From: CAYJOG01 sp964371695 [NCBI: uncultured bacterium]
Lineage (GTDB): Bacteria > CAYJOG01
DNA: 7,906 nucleotides
Reading direction: 5' to 3'
Assembly (NCBI GenBank): GCA_964371695.1
Contig: CAYJOG010000032.1
Coordinates: 1 to 7,906 of the forward strand
The translations under genes and the position numbers were made by a program. The notes under the pieces were generated by a model. That model was not told the DNA's origin and made no database searches. It saw only the letters and a list, made by a program, of their open reading frames with translations. Position 1 is the first letter of the stretch. Each line of letters begins with the position of its first letter. Positions 1 through 4,713 of the stretch are shown piece after piece.

Positions 1-16
1 TTGTTTTTTATATTTG

Positions 17-50
17 ACTGGATTCCCTCTTTCGCGGGAATGACGGCGGG
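17..50. repeat. dispersed palindromic repeat, copy 1 (ATTCCC...GGGAAT type)
   Basis: The 34-bp unit begins ACTGGATTCCC and ends GGGAATGACGGCGGG, and matches the unit at 4522-4555 at 33 of 34 positions in the same orientation. The arms ATTCCC (22-27) and GGGAAT (36-41) are inverted repeats. In this copy one base of the inner arm is changed (CCCTC instead of CCCGC), so the stem is only 6 bp perfect. Short intergenic repeats with ATTCCC/GGGAAT arms are known in Neisseria (dRS3) and resemble elements in many proteobacteria. The rest of 1-107 holds no gene that I can support. Confidence 0.8.
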
Positions 51-107
51 CAAGAGGCTTGTGCTGCCTAAAACAAAAACACCTGCAGCCTGACGCCTGC
101 CTGCGGT

Positions 108-485
108 TTATTCCTCCACCAGCGCAAAAGACTGCGTGAGCACTTCCACACCGTCCTGGTTTTTGGCGCTGATGCCGATGTGCTTCAGGCCCCCTTCGCC
201 GTCGGTCACTTCGCCCTCCAGGCTGATTTTGTCTTTGGGCCGCACCGGTGCGTTAAAGCGCACGCTCAGTTTTTTGAGCTTGCCGGGGTCCTGATCCCCC
301 ACCGTGTCGGTGGCCAGCCTTTGGGCAAAGGCCATCGTGCACAGGCCCTGCAGAATCTTGCTGCCCAGGCCCACGGCCTTGGCGAACTGGTCATCGATGT
401 GAATGGCGTTGAAGTCGCCGCTCGCACCGGCGTAATAGATGGGCATGTAAGGCCCGACAATTTGTGTGAAGTTTTTGGGTTCCAT
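108..485 (-). CDS. MaoC-like (R)-hydratase, catalytic subunit
   Basis: A 125-residue single hot-dog-fold protein of the MaoC dehydratase family, which hydrates trans-2-enoyl-CoA to (R)-3-hydroxyacyl-CoA or runs the reverse reaction. The hydratase signature is clear: Y-A-G-A-S-G-D-F-N-A-I-H at about residues 18-29, with the catalytic Asp24 and His29 five residues apart as in the family, followed by the LQGL segment (45-48) that lines the active site. The start is ATG at 485, because an AGGAGG box (491-496, read on the minus strand) lies 5 nt upstream and homology to the fold begins there; a longer in-frame GTG start at 524 would overlap the upstream gene. It starts 14 nt after the stop of the companion gene at 500, so the two are almost certainly co-translated and probably form a heteromer in which this chain carries catalysis. 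The exact substrate and pathway (beta-oxidation, PHA or fatty-acid-like synthesis) cannot be read from the sequence. Confidence 0.88.
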   Translation of the reverse strand: MEPKNFTQIVGPYMPIYYAGASGDFNAIHIDDQFAKAVGLGSKILQGLCTMAFAQRLATDTVGDQDPGKLKKLSVRFNAPVRPKDKISLEGEVTDGEGGLKHIGISAKNQDGVEVLTQSFALVEE

Positions 486-499
486 GATTGCCTCCTGGG

Positions 500-955
500 T
501 TATCCGCGGACCACAAAGGTCCACTTGCCTTCGCTCACCAGTTCGCCGTTCTGGTTATGACTTTCGGTGGCCATCACCACAATGGTGTTGCCGGGTTTGC
601 CGTCGGGTTTGGTCTTGTTTTCGACATGGGCGATTTTGCCGGTGGTGGTGATTTCGTCCTCGGCCAGCACCACTTTATGAAAGGTAAACTCCTGGCCACC
701 GTGCACCAGCATGGGCAAGTTCAGCTTCAGTTCGTTGTCAAACAGCACTTTCTCCAACATGCCCTTGGCATAGACCACCGCCATCATCGGCGGGGCCACC
801 AGGTTGCCATAGGGAGTGGACCGGGCGAAGTCCAGGTCCAGGTAGTGTTTGTTCTTGTCGTTCACCGCCAGGGCGTATTCCCTGATTTTTTCCCGGCCCA
901 CTTTGTAGACCACGGGATCGTAGATTTTTCCGATAAATTTGGGGTCCACTGGCAT
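500..955 (-). CDS. FAS1-like dehydratase / MaoC N-type subunit
   Basis: A 151-residue protein resembling the N-terminal hot-dog (FAS1-like dehydratase, MaoC_dehydrat_N) type that pairs with a separate catalytic MaoC chain, as in HadA/HadB-type dehydratases. Visible features are the N-terminal FIGKIYDPVVYKVGREKI segment, REYALAVND (25-33), the loop VAPPMMAVV (53-61) and LVHGGQEFTFHK (83-94), which are typical of the family. The strict D-x4-H catalytic signature of the partner is absent; D33 and H37 lie four apart in a different context, so this chain is probably structural and substrate-binding. The start is ATG at 955: a GGAGG box at 965-969 lies 9 nt upstream, and the 34 additional residues back to 1057 do not look like the family. 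It is the first gene of a two-gene operon and is transcribed away from the STAS-like gene across a palindrome-containing region. Confidence 0.85.
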   Translation of the reverse strand: MPVDPKFIGKIYDPVVYKVGREKIREYALAVNDKNKHYLDLDFARSTPYGNLVAPPMMAVVYAKGMLEKVLFDNELKLNLPMLVHGGQEFTFHKVVLAEDEITTTGKIAHVENKTKPDGKPGNTIVVMATESHNQNGELVSEGKWTFVVRG

Positions 956-995
956 GTGGCGACACCTCCAGAATGTAGTGGCCGCAGTGTGCCAT

Positions 996-1009
996 TTTGA
1001 ATATTCAAA
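996..1009. promoter_or_regulatory. perfect 14-bp palindrome, candidate operator
   Basis: TTTGAATATTCAAA is self-complementary over all 14 bases and lies 41 nt upstream of the start codon of the hydratase operon, inside the divergent intergenic region. Its size, symmetry and AT-rich core in otherwise GC-rich DNA are typical of a dimeric repressor site (TetR- or GntR-like regulators often control acyl-CoA genes). No regulator gene is in the window, so the ligand and protein are unknown. Confidence 0.5.
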
Positions 1010-1028
1010 TTCAACTATTCCCCCGCTG

Positions 1029-1124
1029 GTTAGCCCCACCATGCCGGAATGGGGCAACAGACATGGAACAGGCGCTGGCGCTTTGCCGCCGGATCAGGTT
1101 TTGGCATGGGTTTTGCCATGTCTG
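1029..1124. other. inverted repeats in the divergent intergenic region
   Basis: Two structures lie between the hydratase operon and the STAS-like gene. GCCCCA (1033-1038) pairs with TGGGGC (1050-1055), and GTT (1029-1031) with AAC (1056-1058) extends the stem if A1032 bulges. Separately, CAGACATGG (1058-1066) is a perfect 9-bp inverted repeat of CCATGTCTG (1116-1124), which ends 7 nt before the STAS-like start codon. They could be leader structures or spaced operator half-sites. No clear -35/-10 pair stood out to me here. Confidence 0.3.
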
Positions 1125-1131
1125 ATGAATT

Positions 1132-1500
1132 ATGGACCAGACAACTCTCTCAACAGACAAAACCCTGGCTGTTCATGCGGTGGACTTTTTGCCAGCCGAT
1201 GTGGCGCTGCTGGTGCCCATGACAAATTTTGGCCTGCACCAATCCGCCTGTGATGGCGGCGCCTTCCTGCGGTTTGCCCGCACCTTCCCCAGAATGGTGC
1301 TGGATTTTTCCCGGATGGGGCCACCCACCCACGAAGCAGTTTCACTGTTCACCGTCCTGATGCGCATTGCCATCCACCAGGGGGGATGGTTAAGGGTGTG
1401 GCGGCCCGATGACGCCTGGCACGCACTCCTTTCCAAAATCTGGATCGCCGACGACGATCAGGTGAACAGCCTGTATGAAAATCTGGCTGCGACGGCCTGA
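1132..1500 (+). CDS. small STAS-like protein (anti-sigma-antagonist fold), degenerate
   Basis: A 122-residue soluble protein with the layout of a STAS domain: a strand V-x-L-L-V-P near residues 24-29, helix SACDGGAFLRFAR, strand M-V-L-D-F-S (55-60), a loop, helix AVSLFTVLMRIAIHQGG (69-85), strand W-L-R-V-W (86-90) and the following helix DAWHALLSKIW. In SpoIIAA-type proteins the loop after the LDF-like strand carries the phosphorylated Ser in a DSSG motif; here it reads G-P-P-T-H-E-A, with Thr66 and His67 near that place, so regulation by a SpoIIAB-type kinase looks doubtful. ATG 1132 is the first possible start after an in-frame TGA at 1126-1128, and it has no good Shine-Dalgarno sequence. 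The gene stands alone, converges on the VOC gene and has no kinase or phosphatase partner in the window. The fold assignment rests on pattern, not on strong sequence identity. Confidence 0.6.
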   Translation: MDQTTLSTDKTLAVHAVDFLPADVALLVPMTNFGLHQSACDGGAFLRFARTFPRMVLDFSRMGPPTHEAVSLFTVLMRIAIHQGGWLRVWRPDDAWHALLSKIWIADDDQVNSLYENLAATA

Positions 1501-1548
1501 CCTTTGTCGATCTTTCCTTCCCGAATCCTCCCGAGCCACTGGTTTCGA

Positions 1549-1950
1549 TCAGGTCAGATCCATGAAAGGGTTAAAGGCCACTTCCCACAAAAAACCGTCG
1601 GGATCAGCAAAATAGCCTGAATATCCACCCCAAAACACTTTTTGCCCGGGTTTTTGAAGCGTGGCCCCGGCCCTCACCGCCTCCTGCAACGTTTCATCCA
1701 CAGCGTTTTCAGAGGCCACGTTGTGGGCCAGCGTGAAACCCCGGGAACCGCTTCCCTCGCTGGACACCTCCGCGTCTTCGGCCAGTTTTTCGCGGGGATA
1801 CAACGACAGCACCAGGCCGCCCTGCAAATCCAGAAACACCACGTCCCCAACGCTTTCGGCCCGCACCGGAAACCCCAGGTTTTCATAAAACCGGCGGGAG
1901 ACCGTCAAGTCCCCCACACCCAGTGTGATGAGGCTGATGCGGGGTCTCAT
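1549..1950 (-). CDS. VOC / glyoxalase-like family protein
   Basis: A 133-residue vicinal-oxygen-chelate fold protein made of two beta-alpha-beta-beta-beta modules. It opens with R-I-S-L-I-T-L-G-V-x-D-L-x-x-S-x-x-F-Y-x-x-L-G-F (4-27), the usual first module, and ends with G-Y-F-A-D-P-D-G-F-L-W-E-V-A-F-N-P (112-128), in which Glu123 is the usual metal ligand. Members include glyoxalase I-like enzymes, dioxygenases and resistance proteins; this sub-type with the YFADPDG-WEVA ending is mostly uncharacterised, so no substrate can be given. Its ATG overlaps the TGA of the glycosyltransferase gene by 4 nt (ATGA, 1947-1950), showing translational coupling as the last gene of the operon. Only 48 nt separate its stop from the stop of the converging STAS-like gene, and I see no clear terminator hairpin there. 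Confidence 0.9.
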   Translation of the reverse strand: MRPRISLITLGVGDLTVSRRFYENLGFPVRAESVGDVVFLDLQGGLVLSLYPREKLAEDAEVSSEGSGSRGFTLAHNVASENAVDETLQEAVRAGATLQKPGQKVFWGGYSGYFADPDGFLWEVAFNPFMDLT

Positions 1951-3518
1951 GGCAGGCGCAACCCCAGTTGCTCACCCAGTTGCGCGGCGGTGGCTGCATC
2001 CACCCGCGCCAGTTTCTGGAAAAGCTTGGATGCTTTGACCGACCGCCCGGCCTGGAGCGCCATCAGGATTGCCCCCCGCAGGGCCAGCGTGGAGTTGGGG
2101 TTTTGGCGAAGCGCCTCGGCCAAATGACCGTGTGCTTCGGCGGGCCTGTCCGCACGTAGGTCGCCCATGGCCTGAAGACCGTGGGCTGTGGCCCAGAAAT
2201 CCAGTTCCGGCGGCAAGTGGTCCATCCGGGCCTGTTGATACCACAAAAACCACAACTCGGCATTGGGCGGCGCACGCCACAGGGCGGATTCATCGGGCGG
2301 AAAACGCTGGCTGAACAAAGCGAGATTTTCCCAGGGGGCAGGCCAGTCGGGATGAGAACGGGTCTGCGCCAGCAGCGTCTCTTTGGCGGCCTGGGAGTTC
2401 TGGCTGGTGTCCAGGCCGCTCAGCACGGCCAGCGCGGCATAAAGCGCGCCCTCCTCTGGCCCCTGGGACTCATCGGCCAGGGCAGCCGACTGGCGTTGCA
2501 GGGCAGGTTGCAGGGTTTCATACACCGCCAGCCGCCGTTCCATTTCCACGTGCCAGTTCCGCTCTTCGTTCACATGCCGCTGGGCGGCCCGCCGCAGCCT
2601 GTCCCATTCGGCGGGTTGTTTCAAAAGCGCCTCTACGATGGCGTCCAGTTCGTTCAGATTCTCATAAAAAAGGCCGGTCTGGTTTTCGCGCACCGTGAGA
2701 GAAAAAGGTGTCTGGCGGGGAACCACACCCACGGCTCCGGCGCGGGCGGCATCCAGCCACTTGCCGTCGCTGCGGCACAGGTTGAAGGGGTCGGTGGTGG
2801 AAGGAATCACCGTGACGTGCCAGGTTTTGAGGTGCTCCTGATATTCCCGGTAAGGCAGCGGCGGCTGATGCACCACCCCCGGCCCAAGGGCCTGAAAAGG
2901 TGCAAACAGCGCCGGGTCGCACATCAGTTCCACCCACACGTCCTTGCGCCGGTTGACAAGACGCCAGATGGCGGGCACGGCGTGGGCGGCGTCTTCGGCG
3001 TGACCGGCGCTGAAAGCCAGCCCCACCACCCAGGGTGCATCCGGCGAGGGGCCAATCGGCCCGCTGTCCCCGGGGCCAGCCAGGGGCATGGCGGGCTCCA
3101 CGGCGTTTTGCGCCAGCAGGGTCTGGGCGGCGAACTCACCAAAACGGGCCAGCAGGCCGGGGCTGGAAAACTGCACCATGTCCGCCGCCGCCATCTGGCA
3201 CAGAAAAGCGTCCTGCACCCAGGCCTGACTGTAATAAGCCCTGAGGGGATTGCCTGCCTGAAACGCCATGAAGTGGTCACTGATTTCCACCACCGTGGGC
3301 AAGCCGCGCTTTTTTCTTTCAGCCAACAACTGATGCACATTGGGGCTGCCGGTCATCAGCAGAATGGCCAGGGGGGCCGCCAGGGTGGTTTCATACCACC
3401 GGGGCTGGTGGGTCATCACCACGCGGGTGCTCACCCCCAGGGCCGCCAGCGTGCGGGCCGGAAACCCCGCTCGGTTTTCGTAATCTCCCGTGCCCACAGG
3501 CTGGGGCGAGTTGAGCAT
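1947..3518 (-). CDS. glycosyltransferase-like protein with C-terminal TPR-like region; original start lost
   Basis: About 523 residues from ATG 3518. Numbered from a GTG at 3638 (563 residues), residues 37-340 look like a GT-B glycosyltransferase: the first strand Q-I-V-M-L-N-S (38-44) with a donor-fold loop after it, a second Rossmann half near W-V-V-G-L-A-F (203-209), and the nucleotide-sugar segment C-R-S-D-G-K-W-L-D-A-A-R-A-G-A-V-G-V (288-305), which matches the usual S-x-x-K-x-x-E-A-x-A-x-G-x-P-V region although the key Glu is Asp295. Residues 395-560 are helical and Ala/Leu-rich with TPR-like pairs (PAEAHGHLAEALRQNP, 499-514). The function is probably transfer of a sugar to an envelope or protein acceptor; this is inference. 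The start is uncertain: a mobile element separates the gene from its ancestral ATG (3731-3733), and neither ATG 3518 nor GTG 3638 has a Shine-Dalgarno box. The gene lies downstream of the NYN gene and overlaps the VOC gene by 4 nt. Confidence 0.75.
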   Translation of the reverse strand: MLNSPQPVGTGDYENRAGFPARTLAALGVSTRVVMTHQPRWYETTLAAPLAILLMTGSPNVHQLLAERKKRGLPTVVEISDHFMAFQAGNPLRAYYSQAWVQDAFLCQMAAADMVQFSSPGLLARFGEFAAQTLLAQNAVEPAMPLAGPGDSGPIGPSPDAPWVVGLAFSAGHAEDAAHAVPAIWRLVNRRKDVWVELMCDPALFAPFQALGPGVVHQPPLPYREYQEHLKTWHVTVIPSTTDPFNLCRSDGKWLDAARAGAVGVVPRQTPFSLTVRENQTGLFYENLNELDAIVEALLKQPAEWDRLRRAAQRHVNEERNWHVEMERRLAVYETLQPALQRQSAALADESQGPEEGALYAALAVLSGLDTSQNSQAAKETLLAQTRSHPDWPAPWENLALFSQRFPPDESALWRAPPNAELWFLWYQQARMDHLPPELDFWATAHGLQAMGDLRADRPAEAHGHLAEALRQNPNSTLALRGAILMALQAGRSVKASKLFQKLARVDAATAAQLGEQLGLRLP

Positions 3519-3547
3519 GACGATTTGGGGTGATGAGGTGTTATTCA

Positions 3548-3720
3548 GAGCCTGTTTATAAACGAATGAAGGTTCGTTTGCAACCAAGCTCGGCGGGCCA
3601 TGGATGGCCCGCTCCAAAAACCGAAGTGTTGAAAACACAGAGGTTTTTGCCCGCCAAGGGGGCTTTGCCCCCGATGGCGTTGGGTTTTAAAAGTCCACGA
3701 CGGACTTTTAAAACAGGCTC
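3548..3720. mobile_element. MITE-like element built of five hairpins, with TIRs and TCA target duplication
   Basis: Terminal inverted repeats GAGCCTGTTT (3548-3557) and AAACAGGCTC (3711-3720) are perfect over 10 bp and match at 13 of 15 if extended. TCA flanks the element on both sides (3545-3547 and 3721-3723), as expected of a 3-bp target duplication. Inside, five stem-loops follow one another: AAACGAA/TTCGTTT (3560-3566/3573-3579), GCGGGCCA/TGGCCCGC (3593-3600/3605-3612), AAAAACC+GTGTT/AACAC+GGTTTTT (3616-3648), CGCCA+GGGGGC/GCCCCC+TGGCG (3652-3679), and a 12-bp TTTTAAAAGTCC/GGACTTTTAAAA (3685-3696/3702-3713). There is no transposase, so mobilisation would need an IS in trans. A TNA-type 3-bp duplication is known for one IS5-family subgroup (IS1031), but this parentage is only a guess. 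The element sits exactly in the NYN stop codon. Confidence 0.8.
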
Positions 3721-4128
3721 TCAGGGTGGCCATCCGTGGTGCATCATAAATTGTTTGAAGTCCGCCGGGGACCACACCGCCAGCGCTTTTTTGTGGTTGC
3801 CGGAAATCACCTTTTTATCAGCGCTCACCACCACCACCGCCTGATGGGCCAAGTCACGATGCACCAGCCGCCAGATGGCCCGGTCGGCAGAGTGTTTGCG
3901 ACCCTTTTCTGTAAAGTGCAGCGCCACCCGGTGGCGGCGTTCTTCGGATTTCACCGTGCCGTCGAACACCACCTGCACATCGGCGCAGCGCCGCGCCAGT
4001 AAAGACACCCAGCGGAGAAGTTTTTCGCGCCCCGCCGCCAGACTGCCCTCACGGCCAAAACCCTGGCCCCGCAGCGTGCCGATCACGTTGTAACCGTCCA
4101 GCACAAAGGTGATCTGCTGAAGCGGCAC
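3721..4128 (-). CDS. YacP-like NYN-domain protein, putative ribonuclease
   Basis: About 135 residues if begun at GTG 4128. NYN domains are PIN-like metal-dependent RNases with a cluster of acidic residues. From the GTG start the visible motifs are I-T-F-V-L-D-G-Y-N-V-I-G (6-17, with D11 and N14), D-V-Q-V-V-F-D-G (50-57, D56), and the last acidic motif V-V-V-V-S-A-D-K-K-V (97-106, D104), followed by the closing S-P-A-D-F helix. This matches YacP/RAE1-type proteins, which cut RNA at or near the ribosome; the domain is shorter than the roughly 170 residues usual there. The start is uncertain: GTG 4128 gives the expected short N terminus but has no Shine-Dalgarno box, whereas ATG 4157 has GGAG 7 nt upstream but is out of frame. 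Starts further upstream (GTG 4170, ATG 4251, TTG 4326) read through hairpins and are unlikely. The TGA stop is one copy of the MITE target duplication, so the protein end is unchanged. Confidence 0.75.
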   Translation of the reverse strand: MPLQQITFVLDGYNVIGTLRGQGFGREGSLAAGREKLLRWVSLLARRCADVQVVFDGTVKSEERRHRVALHFTEKGRKHSADRAIWRLVHRDLAHQAVVVVSADKKVISGNHKKALAVWSPADFKQFMMHHGWPP

Positions 4129-4359
4129 AACGGATTCGGTGGCCCATTTGGTTTCATGCGTTATCTCCACGTTTTTGTTCAGCGGGGACTCCGTCCCCGC
4201 CCCCGCCTCCCTGCCGGGGGAAGAACGAAAAACAGGAAAGCCCCTGGCCATCCATGGCGGCTGCCTCCAGGGCATCCATCCCTGGATGCCCGTTCGGCGG
4301 GCAAGCGCATCAATATGCTCTGGCAATACCCCGCCTCACCCCCGGACCCCCAGCTTATG

Positions 4360-4430
4360 GCGGTTCCTGACAGGTTGAGCCACCACGGCGGGCTTTGTCG
4401 GCCATGGGTGGTCCAACCTGAGGGAACCGC
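4360..4430. repeat. long interrupted hairpin
   Basis: Three nested arms pair in register: GCGGTTCC (4360-4367) with GGAACCGC (4423-4430), GGTTG (4373-4377) with CAACC (4414-4418), and CCACC (4380-4384) with GGTGG (4407-4411). The stem is separated by small internal loops and closes on a 22-nt loop. It could be a miniature inverted-repeat element or a structured RNA. No direct target duplication was apparent to me around it. Confidence 0.55.
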
Positions 4431-4464
4431 AGGGCGACAAGCCAATCTGACATTCTCCGTAGTA

Positions 4465-4487
4465 GCCACGGGCGTCTCGCCTGTGGC
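4465..4487. repeat. 10-bp stem repeat (GGGCGTCTCGCC core)
   Basis: GCCACGGGCG (4465-4474) pairs with CGCCTGTGGC (4478-4487) through one G-T pair and a TCT loop. Repeats with a GGCGTCTCGCC core are seen in intergenic DNA of several bacterial groups, and their minus-strand translation (A-T-G-E-T-P-V) is a common false-ORF signature. The stem is followed by an A-rich run, so on the minus strand a T-rich run precedes rather than follows it; that does not favour a terminator for the cyclase transcript. Confidence 0.5.
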
Positions 4488-4521
4488 ATAAAAACAAAGG
4501 TCAAAAAACCTTTTGGTTTCA

Positions 4522-4555
4522 ACTGGATTCCCGCTTTCGCGGGAATGACGGCGGG
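4522..4555. repeat. dispersed palindromic repeat, copy 2
   Basis: Same 34-bp unit and orientation as 17-50, with a single difference. Here the palindrome is perfect: ATTCCCGC (4527-4534), TTTC loop, GCGGGAAT (4539-4546). Confidence 0.85.
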
Positions 4556-4601
4556 AGGGAGTGCTTTGGTTCTTCAACGCGTAGCGCCAAATTCGGTGGG
4601 T

Positions 4602-4654
4602 CTGGGAGGCCCGGCGGCCTCCCAGTGGGGGGTTTGGGGGGCAAAGCCCCCCAA
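4602..4654. repeat. pair of strong GC hairpins downstream of the cyclase gene
   Basis: CTGGGAGGCC (4602-4611) and GGCCTCCCAG (4616-4625) form a perfect 10-bp stem; TTGGGGGGC (4634-4642) and GCCCCCCAA (4646-4654) form a perfect 9-bp stem with an AAA loop. They begin about 60 nt past the cyclase stop codon. Neither is followed by a run of T on the minus strand, so they are not canonical intrinsic terminators, but they could stabilise the 3' end of the mRNA. The second stem shares its GGGGGCAAAGCCCCC core, in inverted orientation, with the fourth hairpin of the mobile element at 3658-3672. Confidence 0.6.
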
Positions 4655-4713
4655 TCTCAATTTCAAACAACGCACTTCTCCTGGCCTTTTGCGGGTGCTC
4701 AAAAAACATCGCC

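Larger units (their letters stand above)
4129..4713. other. 585-nt non-coding region rich in hairpins and dispersed repeats
   Basis: Between the cyclase stop and the NYN start there is no credible gene. A minus-strand open frame (4179-4730) translates repeats into low-complexity Pro/Gly/Arg-rich sequence with no domain. Stem-loops in order: GCGGGGAC/GTCCCCGC (4182-4200), GGGCATCCA/TGGATGCCC (4270-4291), a long three-part stem (4360-4430), GCCACGGGCG/CGCCTGTGGC with one G-T pair (4465-4487), the dispersed repeat (4522-4555), CTGGGAGGCC/GGCCTCCCAG (4602-4625) and TTGGGGGGC/GCCCCCCAA (4634-4654). This looks like successive insertion of small repeats. The promoter and leader of the NYN operon must lie here too, but I cannot place them. 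Confidence 0.7.

Noticed and set aside
60-107. Possible intrinsic terminator after the hydratase operon
   Set aside because: The minus strand has a T-rich run near 74-85, but the preceding GC-rich sequence forms only 3-4 bp stems, so the hairpin is not convincing.
1501-1548. Bidirectional terminator between the STAS-like and VOC genes
   Set aside because: No stem longer than a few base pairs and no T run could be found in the 48 nt.
2181-3533. Plus-strand open frame of 450 codons opposite the glycosyltransferase
   Set aside because: It is His/Gly/Gln-rich with no domain pattern and exists because the real minus-strand gene is GC-rich at third codon positions.
3548-3720. The hairpin array as a CRISPR or integron attachment array
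   Set aside because: The five stems differ in sequence and length, there are no constant direct repeats with spacers, and there is no cas or integrase gene in the window.
3545-3724. A 4-bp TCAG target duplication around the mobile element
   Set aside because: TCAG does occur on both sides (3545-3548 and 3721-3724), but using it makes the terminal inverted repeats off by one; TCA with 10-bp repeats is the symmetric solution.
4129-4326. N-terminal extension of the NYN protein to TTG 4326
   Set aside because: The added 66 residues are translated from the stem-loops at 4182-4200 and 4270-4291 and precede the point where the NYN fold normally begins.
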